The notes under the pieces were generated by a model that saw only the letters and a program-made list of their open reading frames with translations, did not search any database and was not told the DNA's origin. Shown here piece by piece: positions 16,297-23,352 of a stretch of 25,154 nucleotides of DNA; within the stretch, counting starts at the first letter, position 1; each line of letters begins with the position of its first letter. The stretch spans positions 1-25,154 of the forward strand of contig SYNW01000085.1 in the NCBI GenBank assembly GCA_005805045.1, given 5' to 3'. The DNA is from Actinomycetota bacterium. GTDB lineage: Bacteria; Actinomycetota; Acidimicrobiia; Acidimicrobiales; Ilumatobacteraceae. A program made the translations under genes and the position numbers.

Positions 16297-16863
16297 TTAG
16301 GTTCGCATCGGCCAGAACGGGCGAACCTGATCTTTGATCGCATCGCGAGTTGGGTTGGCGGCATCACGGTCAGACAAAATCGGCTCGGTAATTCCCCAGT
16401 CGGCTTTGACTGCCTTGTCGTTGTAGACCAGACCCAATTCATCTTTCGGGTTGTAATAACTGTCGACCAAATATGTGATCGTCATGTCTGTTAGCGACGC
16501 GAAACCGTGCGCCACACCAGGCGGAATAAAAATGCCGCGGTGATCGTGCGTGCCATCTTGGCGGGCGCCAATGTCGATTACTTGAGTTGCACCATCCGTT
16601 GGCGAACCGACTCGAAGGTCGTGCAACACCACTCGACATGAACCGATCGGCACATACCAATAATCGGCTTGGTGCAAGTGATAGTGCAAACCAACGATGC
16701 AACCCGCTTGACGATCGCCACGGTTGGCTTGCAACATTTCGCGACCAAGTGGAAACCACTCGCGGCGGTACGTTTCGATAAAAGTGCCACGCGAATCGCC
16801 GAACGCCTGCGGCTCGACTATTTGCACACCGGTAATTGTTTTCGACTCTTTGATCGTCGCCAT
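16297..16863 (-). CDS. rfbC: dTDP-4-dehydrorhamnose 3,5-epimerase family protein
   Basis: This 188-residue cupin of the RmlC family is expected to epimerise C3 and C5 of dTDP-4-keto-6-deoxyglucose. It has FGDSRGTFIETYR near the N terminus, GLHYH with the catalytic His60, LHDLRVGSPTDG and IPPGVAHGFASL. It departs from the classical enzyme: the Arg normally preceding GLH is Val57, the following Gln is His62, and the Lys of the usual AQxKLV strand is not seen (QADYWYV instead). Its place between rfbA and rfbB still supports the role. Its ATG overlaps the rfbA stop by one base. Confidence 0.88.
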   Translation of the reverse strand: MATIKESKTITGVQIVEPQAFGDSRGTFIETYRREWFPLGREMLQANRGDRQAGCIVGLHYHLHQADYWYVPIGSCRVVLHDLRVGSPTDGATQVIDIGARQDGTHDHRGIFIPPGVAHGFASLTDMTITYLVDSYYNPKDELGLVYNDKAVKADWGITEPILSDRDAANPTRDAIKDQVRPFWPMRT

Positions 16864-17948
16864 TATTCAAGCTCTACCTTTGAGTCGTCACCCAGCATCA
16901 AACGCAATGCTCGGGGCTGCTGCAAACTGCGCGAGACCTCGACGTCACGGCCAATCAAAGAATCTGTGAGTTTTGAAACTCCGATGATCGAACTGCCATC
17001 AAGCACAACCGAGTGCTCCATTTCAGACTTGATCACGCGGCAATTTTTGCCAAGTGACGTATACGGTCCAATATAACTATCTTCAATGATCGAATCAGCA
17101 CCGATGACAACTGGGCCACGAATTCGTGAACTCGAAATTTTCGCACCTTTTTCGATAGTCGCTCGACCTTGAATCTGTGAGGCGGCATCAACACTGCCAT
17201 CGATGCGATGCACCATCGCATCAAGCACAAGTCGGTTGCATTCAAGCAATGGATCTTTTTTGCCGGTGTCGATCCACCAACCTTGCAAGACCTTGTGACG
17301 CACCGGAAACTTGTTGTCGACCAACCATTGAATCGCGTCGGTGATCTCAAGCTCGCCACGCGAAGAGGGCTTGATCGATCGAACCGCTTTGTTGATCGTT
17401 TTGTCGAACAAGTAAACACCGACCAACGCAAGATCTGATGGTGGGTCTTTTGGTTTCTCGACCAACCGCACGACATGGCCATTTTTATCTACTTCGGCGA
17501 CACCAAATTGACGTGGGTCTGCAACATGGCACAACAAAATCTGCGCCGACGGTTTGTCTTTGGCGCCACTTGCGCGCGCACTTTCAAATTCGCTGACAAA
17601 TTCTTCAAGGCCTTGTTCGAGCATGTTGTCGCCGAGATACATGATGAAATCGTCGTCGCCAAGAAATTCGTCGGCGATCAGCACGCAATGGGCCAAGCCA
17701 AGCGGCTCGTCTTGCGGAATGTACGTGACCTTGACACCAAATTGACTGCCCTCACCAACCGCCGATTTGATTTCCTCGCGCGTCGAGCCGACAATTATGC
17801 CGATCTCGCGGATACCGGCCCGCGCCATGGCTTCTATTCCATAAAACAAGATCGGCTTATTGGCAATCGGCACGAGTTGTTTGGCACTCGTGTGGGTAAT
17901 CGGCCTAAGCCGTGTGCCGGCGCCACCAGAGAGAATCAGGCCTTTCAT
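16863..17948 (-). CDS. rfbA: Glucose-1-phosphate thymidylyltransferase, long form
   Basis: This 361-residue nucleotidyltransferase makes dTDP-glucose from dTTP and glucose-1-phosphate, the first step of the rhamnose pathway. The N-terminal domain has LSGGAGTRLRPITHTSAKQLVPIANKP, the NTP-binding signature, and IMYLGDN. VEKPKDPPSDLALVGVYLF and WWIDTGKKDPLLECN follow. From about residue 255 a left-handed beta-helix follows (repeats around ATIEKGAKI, GPVVIGADSII), as in the long StrD-like RmlA variant rather than the 290-residue form. It is the first gene of rfbACBD-desA. The ATG lies 8 bases after a candidate -10. Confidence 0.94.
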   Translation of the reverse strand: MKGLILSGGAGTRLRPITHTSAKQLVPIANKPILFYGIEAMARAGIREIGIIVGSTREEIKSAVGEGSQFGVKVTYIPQDEPLGLAHCVLIADEFLGDDDFIMYLGDNMLEQGLEEFVSEFESARASGAKDKPSAQILLCHVADPRQFGVAEVDKNGHVVRLVEKPKDPPSDLALVGVYLFDKTINKAVRSIKPSSRGELEITDAIQWLVDNKFPVRHKVLQGWWIDTGKKDPLLECNRLVLDAMVHRIDGSVDAASQIQGRATIEKGAKISSSRIRGPVVIGADSIIEDSYIGPYTSLGKNCRVIKSEMEHSVVLDGSSIIGVSKLTDSLIGRDVEVSRSLQQPRALRLMLGDDSKVELE

Positions 17949-17956
17949 CCGCCATA

Positions 17957-17962
17957 AGCCTA
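17957..17962 (-). promoter_or_regulatory. Candidate leaderless -10 for the rhamnose operon
   Basis: On the minus strand TAGGCT is followed by exactly 8 bases and then the rfbA ATG. No Shine-Dalgarno sequence at a proper distance and no -35 are seen. The spacing matches the pattern before the GTG at 3751 and the ATG at 17993. Confidence 0.35.
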
Positions 17963-17978
17963 GAGCGATGCGGCGAAC

Positions 17979-17984
17979 TAGCGT
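17979..17984 (+). promoter_or_regulatory. Candidate leaderless -10 for the class III aminotransferase
   Basis: TAGCGT lies 8 bases before the ATG at 17993, and no Shine-Dalgarno sequence is present. With the opposite -10 at 17957-17962 it would make a very compact divergent promoter in a 44-bp gap. Confidence 0.35.
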
Positions 17985-17992
17985 GAACAGTC

Positions 17993-19219
17993 ATGAATCA
18001 AGCCCGCAATGCCTTTTTGCACCCGTTCGCGAAACCCACAAAAGACAAGTTCATAAAACTTGTGCGCGGTCAGGGCGCACTCGTCTGGGATGACAAAGGC
18101 AACGAACTTGTCGACGGCATGGCCAGCCTTTGGTACTGCGCAGTCGGGCACGGCCGAAAAGAAATTGCGGATGCAGTCGCCAAGCAGATTACGACTCTCG
18201 AGGCTTATTCGACATTTGACCCGTTTACGAGCGAGCCTGTCGAACAACTTGCGGCGAAATTGGTTTCACTTTGCCCGATTCCAGATGCCCGCGTGTTTTT
18301 CTGCGGAAGTGGCTCTGAGGCGGTCGACTCGGCGATGAAACTGGCGCGACTCGCACATGTCCAGGCTGGTCACCCAGAGCGCACGCTGATCATTTCGCGC
18401 ATGCGTGGCTACCACGGCACAAACTATGGCGGCACCAGCGCGCAAGGTCTGCCGCTCAACAAAATCGGTTACGGCCCGCTCGTGCCAGACGTCGAGCAAG
18501 TTGCGAGTGACGACCTTGAAGCCATGTCAATTCTCATGACTCAGCGTGGCAACACTGTTGCCGCGGTTCTCGCCGAGCCACTGCAAGGTGCGGGTGGCGT
18601 CTACCCGCCGTCGGCCGACTATCTCAAAGGATTGCGAAAACTTTGCGACCAGCACGGTGCATTTTTGATTTTCGACGAAGTCATAACCGGCTTTGCGCGA
18701 CTCGGCACTTGGTTCGGTGCAAATTTTTATGATGTCAACCCTGACTTGTTGTGCTTCGCCAAAGCCGTTACTTCTGGCTATCAACCACTCGGCGGTGTGT
18801 TCGTCGGCAATGCAGTGCGCCGGCCACTCGAAGCCGATGCTGATTTCTTTTTGCGCCACGGATACACATATTCGGGGCATGCATCGGCATGCATCGCAGC
18901 ACTGGTAAATCTGGAGATTATCGAGCGCGAGGGCTTGCGTGATCGCGCCGTGCATATCGGCAAACGAATCGGCGACGCACTAAAGGCTCTTGCACACGAT
19001 GGCGTCATTGATCATGCACGGGGTGATGGCGCCGTTTGGGCGGCTGGCCTTCACGCCTCGCAAAACAATGTCAAAATTCGCGACCGAATGCTTGAGTTGG
19101 GCGCAATCACACGCGCAATCAATCTAGATACAAATACTTTTTGTCCGCCACTGGTAATCACCGACGCACAACTCGACAAACTTCTCGACGCCTTCGCTCA
19201 AGCCGCCTCCGGTAAATAA
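17993..19219 (+). CDS. Class III pyridoxal-phosphate aminotransferase
   Basis: This 408-residue fold-type I aminotransferase belongs to the omega-amino acid group (beta-alanine:pyruvate, taurine, putrescine and GABA relatives). Visible features are VDGMASLWYCAVGHG near 40-54, FFCGSGSEAVDSAMKLAR at 102-119, GYHG at 139-142, the AEPLQGAGG loop, FDEV with Asp228 that contacts the PLP ring nitrogen, and the PLP-binding Lys257 in CFAKAVTSGYQPLGG. It moves an amino group from an omega-amine to a keto acid, releasing a semialdehyde. The substrate is not recognisable. It stands alone on the plus strand, divergent from rfbA. Its stop is 10 bp from that of a convergent hydroxyacid dehydrogenase gene that could reduce a semialdehyde product; this link is inference. 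Confidence 0.93.
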   Translation: MNQARNAFLHPFAKPTKDKFIKLVRGQGALVWDDKGNELVDGMASLWYCAVGHGRKEIADAVAKQITTLEAYSTFDPFTSEPVEQLAAKLVSLCPIPDARVFFCGSGSEAVDSAMKLARLAHVQAGHPERTLIISRMRGYHGTNYGGTSAQGLPLNKIGYGPLVPDVEQVASDDLEAMSILMTQRGNTVAAVLAEPLQGAGGVYPPSADYLKGLRKLCDQHGAFLIFDEVITGFARLGTWFGANFYDVNPDLLCFAKAVTSGYQPLGGVFVGNAVRRPLEADADFFLRHGYTYSGHASACIAALVNLEIIEREGLRDRAVHIGKRIGDALKALAHDGVIDHARGDGAVWAAGLHASQNNVKIRDRMLELGAITRAINLDTNTFCPPLVITDAQLDKLLDAFAQAASGK

Positions 19220-19229
19220 CCTGACTAAA

Positions 19230-20105
19230 TTATTTTTGCGGGTGGGTTAGAAGTTTCATCAGGCTGCTGGTGTCCCAGCGTGCACCTCCCATTTCGATGA
19301 CGCGTTTGTAAAGCGCATCGATTAGTTTCGTCATCGTCAAGTCTGCGCCATTATTTTTTGCCTCGTCGAAACAGATGCCCAGATCTTTGCGCATCCACTC
19401 GACGGCGAAACCAAATTCAAATTGATCGCGAACCATTGTCCTCGAGCGGTTCTCCATTTGCCACGACTGCGCCGCACCCTTAGAAATGACCTCAACGACC
19501 TGGTCGGCGTCAAGACCCGCCCGCACAGCAAAGTTGAGAGCCTCGGCAAGACCAGAAACAGCACCGGCAATACAAATCTGATTGACCATCTTGGTCAATT
19601 GCCCAGCACCGGCATCACCCATACGTTGGCACGCTTTGGCATATGCGTCAAAAACTGGTCGCACGCGATCGAACATTTTCTGATCATCACAACCACACAT
19701 CACTGTTAGCGCGCCATTTTCTGCGCCGGCTTGTCCACCAGAAACCGGTGCGTCGATAAAACCAACATTCTTGGCATTGCACGCTGCCGAAAGTTCACGC
19801 GCCAGATTCGCCGATGCAGTTGTGTGGTCAACGAGCACCGAGCCCGGCTTCAAACCAGCGAGCGCACCGTCTACACCGAGCACGACACTGCGAACGTCAT
19901 CGTCGTTGCCGACACAAATCATCACGATTTCAGACTGCTCGGCAACCTCGCGCGGCGTCGGCGCAAAACTGCCGCCGTTCTTCTCAACCCACTGTTTTGC
20001 TTTTTCGGTGTTGCGATTGAACACAACAACATCGTGACCTTTGTGGGCCAAGTGTCGCGCCATCTCTCTGCCCATCACCCCGAGACCGCAAAACCCAACT
20101 TTCAT
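19230..20105 (-). CDS. 3-hydroxyisobutyrate dehydrogenase family oxidoreductase
   Basis: This 291-residue NAD(P)-dependent beta-hydroxyacid dehydrogenase belongs to the family of 3-hydroxyisobutyrate dehydrogenase and tartronate semialdehyde reductase. It has the dinucleotide motif GLGVMG at 7-12, DAPVSGGQAGAENGALTVMCG at 118-138 and the catalytic Lys172 in GQLTKMVNQ (usually MVNN). It interconverts a beta-hydroxyacid and the matching semialdehyde. It follows carD by 23 bp and probably shares its transcript. No clear ribosome binding site precedes the ATG. The substrate cannot be assigned: hydroxyisobutyrate, glycerate and hydroxypropionate are all possible. Confidence 0.92.
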   Translation of the reverse strand: MKVGFCGLGVMGREMARHLAHKGHDVVVFNRNTEKAKQWVEKNGGSFAPTPREVAEQSEIVMICVGNDDDVRSVVLGVDGALAGLKPGSVLVDHTTASANLARELSAACNAKNVGFIDAPVSGGQAGAENGALTVMCGCDDQKMFDRVRPVFDAYAKACQRMGDAGAGQLTKMVNQICIAGAVSGLAEALNFAVRAGLDADQVVEVISKGAAQSWQMENRSRTMVRDQFEFGFAVEWMRKDLGICFDEAKNNGADLTMTKLIDALYKRVIEMGGARWDTSSLMKLLTHPQK

Positions 20106-20128
20106 TTTGCGTCAAACCGACCGAGCAA

Positions 20129-20716
20129 CTATTTCTTCTTCGCCGCGGCTTTGGCTGGTTTGGCTGCGGTCGACTTTAAGGCTGACTTTGCGGTTGACTT
20201 TGCAGCAGACTTGGCTGGCTTGAGCACACCTTTTTCAAGCGCCTTGTCCAAGTACGCTTCGGCCTCTTCAGTCGTGCACTTGAGCGCAGGTTGAATTTCA
20301 GAAATCAAATTGACTCGTGCGCGGTCGTACATTGTTTTTTCGGCGGCCGACAATGCCGAATCACGATCACGAGCCGCGAGGTTTCGCACGACTTCGGCAA
20401 CTTGATAAACATCGCCACTCTTAAGCTTTTCTTGGTGGTTCTTGAACCTGCGCGACCAGTTCGCTGGCACGCGTGGGTCGGCTTTTGCAAGAACCGACAC
20501 CAGGTCTTGCAATTCGCTCGACGAAACCGGTGGTCGCACGCCAACTGTAGAAATTTGTTCGACGGGTATCGACAGCGTCATCTCGTTGATCACCGTGCGC
20601 AAGATCAAATAGTCGGATGTCTTGCCGAAGGCTTTCATGCGCTTGATGTTCATGACGATGCAAGCGCCATGTTGCGGATAGATGACCGTGTCACCTTTTT
20701 TCCATTTAAGTTTCAC
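20129..20716 (-). CDS. carD: CarD/CdnL-family RNA polymerase-binding regulator with lysine-rich tail
   Basis: The 195-residue protein starts at a GTG preceded by AAGGGTG. Residues 1-60 form the RNA-polymerase-interacting domain (KKGDTVIYPQHGACIV and SIPVEQISTVGVRP). Residues 65-160 are the helical DNA-binding domain, including PRVPANWSRRFK, whose Trp87 matches the DNA-wedging Trp of mycobacterial CarD. Known role: binds the RNA polymerase beta subunit and stabilises open promoter complexes, often of stable RNA genes; it is essential in mycobacteria. Odd here is a C-terminal tail (166-195) of Lys, Ala, Ser and Pro with ten lysines and no acidic residue, like a histone H1 tail. Mycobacterial CarD (about 162 residues) lacks it. 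The tail is coded by short repeated units. Confidence 0.94.
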   Translation of the reverse strand: MKLKWKKGDTVIYPQHGACIVMNIKRMKAFGKTSDYLILRTVINEMTLSIPVEQISTVGVRPPVSSSELQDLVSVLAKADPRVPANWSRRFKNHQEKLKSGDVYQVAEVVRNLAARDRDSALSAAEKTMYDRARVNLISEIQPALKCTTEEAEAYLDKALEKGVLKPAKSAAKSTAKSALKSTAAKPAKAAAKKK

Positions 20717-20778
20717 TGAGCACCCTTTTCAATCCGACCCCAAAGGATACGCCACGAAAGACCAAATAGCCGAATAAT

Positions 20779-23214
20779 TTAAGACCTAAGCCGTTCATTT
20801 CGCGGATCGAATAATGGCTCTTGCCCCACGGTGGCTTTTTTGCGTTCACCGAAGATTTCGATCTCAAGTTTGGTGCCAGCCATCTCGAATTCGGGGCGAA
20901 CGTACGCCAACGCCACGCTCTTGTTGAGCGTGAAACTCCATCCACCCGAAGTCGCGATACCAATTCGCTTGTCGCCGCTGAACACCGAGGCACAGAACGG
21001 TGCGTCTGCATCGCCATCTTGGTCAAGAGTCATTGGCACGAATCTCCACTTTGAACCAGCAGCTTTTTCGGCAACCAACGCCTCTCGACCAACAAACGCG
21101 GGTTTGGTCAAGTCAACGAAACGATCTAACGATGCGTCGAACGGTGAGAAGCCGATTTCAAGATCGCCCTTCCAACCGCGATAACACTTGTCGAGCCGCA
21201 AACTGTCGACTGCATAGATGCCCATGTCGGCGATTTGAAATTTCTCGCCCGCCTTCCAAATTGCGTCGTATAGGGCGACCATCTGATCGTTCGAAGCGTG
21301 CAACTCCCAGCCGAGTTCACCGACATAGTTGACGCGCAACGCCCGCACGGGGCCGACTGCCGTGCTTATCATGCGTACCGAAAGCCAAGGAAACGCGGCG
21401 TTATCAAGGGCGGATGTCGTGACCTGCGACAAAACATCTCGCGAACGCGGCCCGACCAAAATGAGCGAACCATAATCTTTCGTCACATTTTTGAGCGTCA
21501 CTGAACCATCCGTTGGCAACGCCATCTCAAGCACGTCCAGGTCGTGCCACTCAGAACTCGCCGCACCGACCAGATAAAAACTGTCTTCATCAACTCGCAC
21601 GACCGTGAACTCGCTCAAAACTTTGCCATCCGGCAACAACGCATAAACCAAACTGATGCGCCCGACCTTTGGCAATTTCGTGCACAGCAAGTTGTCAAGA
21701 TACGCAAACGCACCTGGGCCTTTGATTTCGATTTTTGTGAAGCCAGGCAAATCGAGCACGGCAACGCCGTTGCGCGCCGCGTTTACTTCTTTGGCGACAA
21801 CTTTGCGCCAACCGTTGCGTCTGAAAAACGACAGCGAATGATCAGTTACTTCGCTCTTCGGATCAAAGTAAGTTGGTCGCTCCCAACCACCGCGCGCGCC
21901 GTATGCAGCGCCTTTCTTTTTCAGTTTCTCATAGAGTGGCGAAACATACGCAGGTCTGCCTGCTGGTCGCTCTTCAAACGGAAAGCCCATCGCATATTCG
22001 TTTTGATAAACCTCGACTGCTTTGTCGACCGTGTATTGGGTCGTTGCATATTCTTTGTAGCGACGGCGGTCAATCGCCCAAAGATCGAACTCTGGTCGAC
22101 CCGTGAGAATCCACTCAGCAATTGCTTTGCCCGCGCCTCCACCTTGAGCGATGCCGAAACTGAACGTGTTGCAATGAAAGAAATTGCGCATTCCCCGCTC
22201 TGGTCCGAGATACGGGTTGCCGTCTGGCGCATACGGAATCGGTCCGTTGACAACTTTGGCGATGCCTGCATCGCCGAGCACAGGCACACGCTCGCCCGCA
22301 TCAAGAATTTGTTTTTCAAGTCGCTCCAATTCTTCTGACCACAATTGGTTGGCGAACTGATCGGGAATACCGTCGAGCCACATCGGCGTCGCCTGCCACT
22401 CATATGGCCCGAGAATAAAACCACTGCGCTCTTGACGCAGATAATACGAAGTATCCGGGTCGCGAAGCAACGGCAACGGCTCACTGCGAGCCGCAAGTTC
22501 GTCGATTTCTTCGGTGATCAAATATTGGTGTGCCATCGTCATGATCGGCAGATGGCGACCAATGAGACTCATTAACTCGCCGGCTCGATAACCAGCGGCG
22601 TTGACCACGATTTCACATTCAATTTCGGTTTCAACACCAGCGGTGCTGGTCGTCACTGTCCATTCGAAATTCTTGTGTTGACGCAAACCGATTACGCGTT
22701 CATTGCGACGCACCCGCGCGCCAAGTGCTCGAGCGGCGCGAGCCATCGCCTGAGTTACTTGCGAGGGATCAATGTCGCCGTCAAGCGGGTCCCATAATGC
22801 GCCGAGCAAATCGTGGGTCTTGATCAACGGATATCTATCCACAAGTTCTGCCGGCGTGAGCATGTCGTACTCCATGTCGTTGGCGCGAGCCATGCTTTTT
22901 ACGTGGCGAAACTCGGCCATACGCTCTTCGCTGTGTGCCAAACGCACCGAGCCTGTTACGTGATAACTGATCGGAAAATCTTTGTCTTTGGCCAACTCGC
23001 GATACAGCGCCGCCGAATATTTCTGCACTTGCATCACGCTGTAACTCGTCGAATATGTCGGCACATTGCCCGCGGCGTGCCATGTCGAACCTGATGTCAA
23101 TTCGTCGCGCTCAAGCAACAGCACATCGGTGCAACCCATTTTGGTGAGATGATAAAGCGCGCTACAACCGGCGATACCGCCGCCGATGATTACAACTTTT
23201 GCTCTCTCGCTCAT
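20779..23214 (-). CDS. FAD-dependent dimethylglycine/sarcosine dehydrogenase-like protein with GcvT domain
   Basis: This is a complete 811-residue paralogue of the enzymes at 1-1911, 5320-7761 and 23353 onward. It begins MSERAKVVIIGGGIAG, with GGGIAG at 11-16, Glu35, and SGSTWHAAG with the presumed flavinylated His46. The central domain carries GPIPYAPDGNPYLGPE and FSFGIAQGGGAGKAIAEW. The GcvT domain reads LLPDGKVLSEFTVVR with Glu535 in the place of the usual catalytic Asp, then RVNYVGELGWELH, and ends QEPLFDPRNERLRS. The start ATG lies 7 bases after TACGGT, a possible leaderless -10. A GGAGAGG is 14 bases upstream, too far for a normal ribosome binding site. carD follows 62 bp downstream. 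Likely an ETF-linked N-demethylating dehydrogenase of unknown substrate. Confidence 0.92.
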   Translation of the reverse strand: MSERAKVVIIGGGIAGCSALYHLTKMGCTDVLLLERDELTSGSTWHAAGNVPTYSTSYSVMQVQKYSAALYRELAKDKDFPISYHVTGSVRLAHSEERMAEFRHVKSMARANDMEYDMLTPAELVDRYPLIKTHDLLGALWDPLDGDIDPSQVTQAMARAARALGARVRRNERVIGLRQHKNFEWTVTTSTAGVETEIECEIVVNAAGYRAGELMSLIGRHLPIMTMAHQYLITEEIDELAARSEPLPLLRDPDTSYYLRQERSGFILGPYEWQATPMWLDGIPDQFANQLWSEELERLEKQILDAGERVPVLGDAGIAKVVNGPIPYAPDGNPYLGPERGMRNFFHCNTFSFGIAQGGGAGKAIAEWILTGRPEFDLWAIDRRRYKEYATTQYTVDKAVEVYQNEYAMGFPFEERPAGRPAYVSPLYEKLKKKGAAYGARGGWERPTYFDPKSEVTDHSLSFFRRNGWRKVVAKEVNAARNGVAVLDLPGFTKIEIKGPGAFAYLDNLLCTKLPKVGRISLVYALLPDGKVLSEFTVVRVDEDSFYLVGAASSEWHDLDVLEMALPTDGSVTLKNVTKDYGSLILVGPRSRDVLSQVTTSALDNAAFPWLSVRMISTAVGPVRALRVNYVGELGWELHASNDQMVALYDAIWKAGEKFQIADMGIYAVDSLRLDKCYRGWKGDLEIGFSPFDASLDRFVDLTKPAFVGREALVAEKAAGSKWRFVPMTLDQDGDADAPFCASVFSGDKRIGIATSGGWSFTLNKSVALAYVRPEFEMAGTKLEIEIFGERKKATVGQEPLFDPRNERLRS

Positions 23215-23221
23215 TGACCAG

Positions 23222-23227
23222 ACCGTA
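23222..23227 (-). promoter_or_regulatory. Candidate -10 for the minus-strand FAD/GcvT gene
   Basis: On the minus strand TACGGT is followed by 7 bases and the ATG at 23214, again close to the leaderless spacing seen at other starts. No -35 is evident. Confidence 0.3.
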
Positions 23228-23250
23228 ACCTCTCCAAAAACTCACTTTTT

Positions 23251-23281
23251 TTGGCAACTAATTCTCAAAAACTAGTGCCAA
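23251..23281. promoter_or_regulatory. Inverted repeat (possible operator) between divergent FAD/GcvT genes
   Basis: TTGGCAACTA (23251-23260) pairs with TAGTGCCAA (23273-23281), with one bulged A and a 12-base AT-rich middle. It lies in the 138-bp gap between two divergent dehydrogenase genes. It is not followed by a T-run on either side in a terminator arrangement. A dimeric regulator site controlling both genes is the simplest reading. The rest of the gap shows only AT-rich sequence and AGAGG before the plus-strand gene. Confidence 0.4.
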
Positions 23282-23352
23282 ACTGTAGCGTTGTTCAGGC
23301 TAAAGAATTAAGCGACACCCAGACAAATTGTGATCGACCCAAGAGGCATCAA

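Noticed and set aside
20130..20225. Repeats in the carD 3' end as a mobile or CRISPR-like repeat
   Set aside because: The repetition is explained by codons of the Lys/Ala-rich protein tail and lacks regular spacers.
21544..22338. 264-codon open frame on the plus strand opposite the FAD/GcvT gene
   Set aside because: It is fully antisense to a clear 811-residue enzyme, and its translation is rich in Arg/Phe/Ser without any recognisable motif. It is a shadow of the coding strand.
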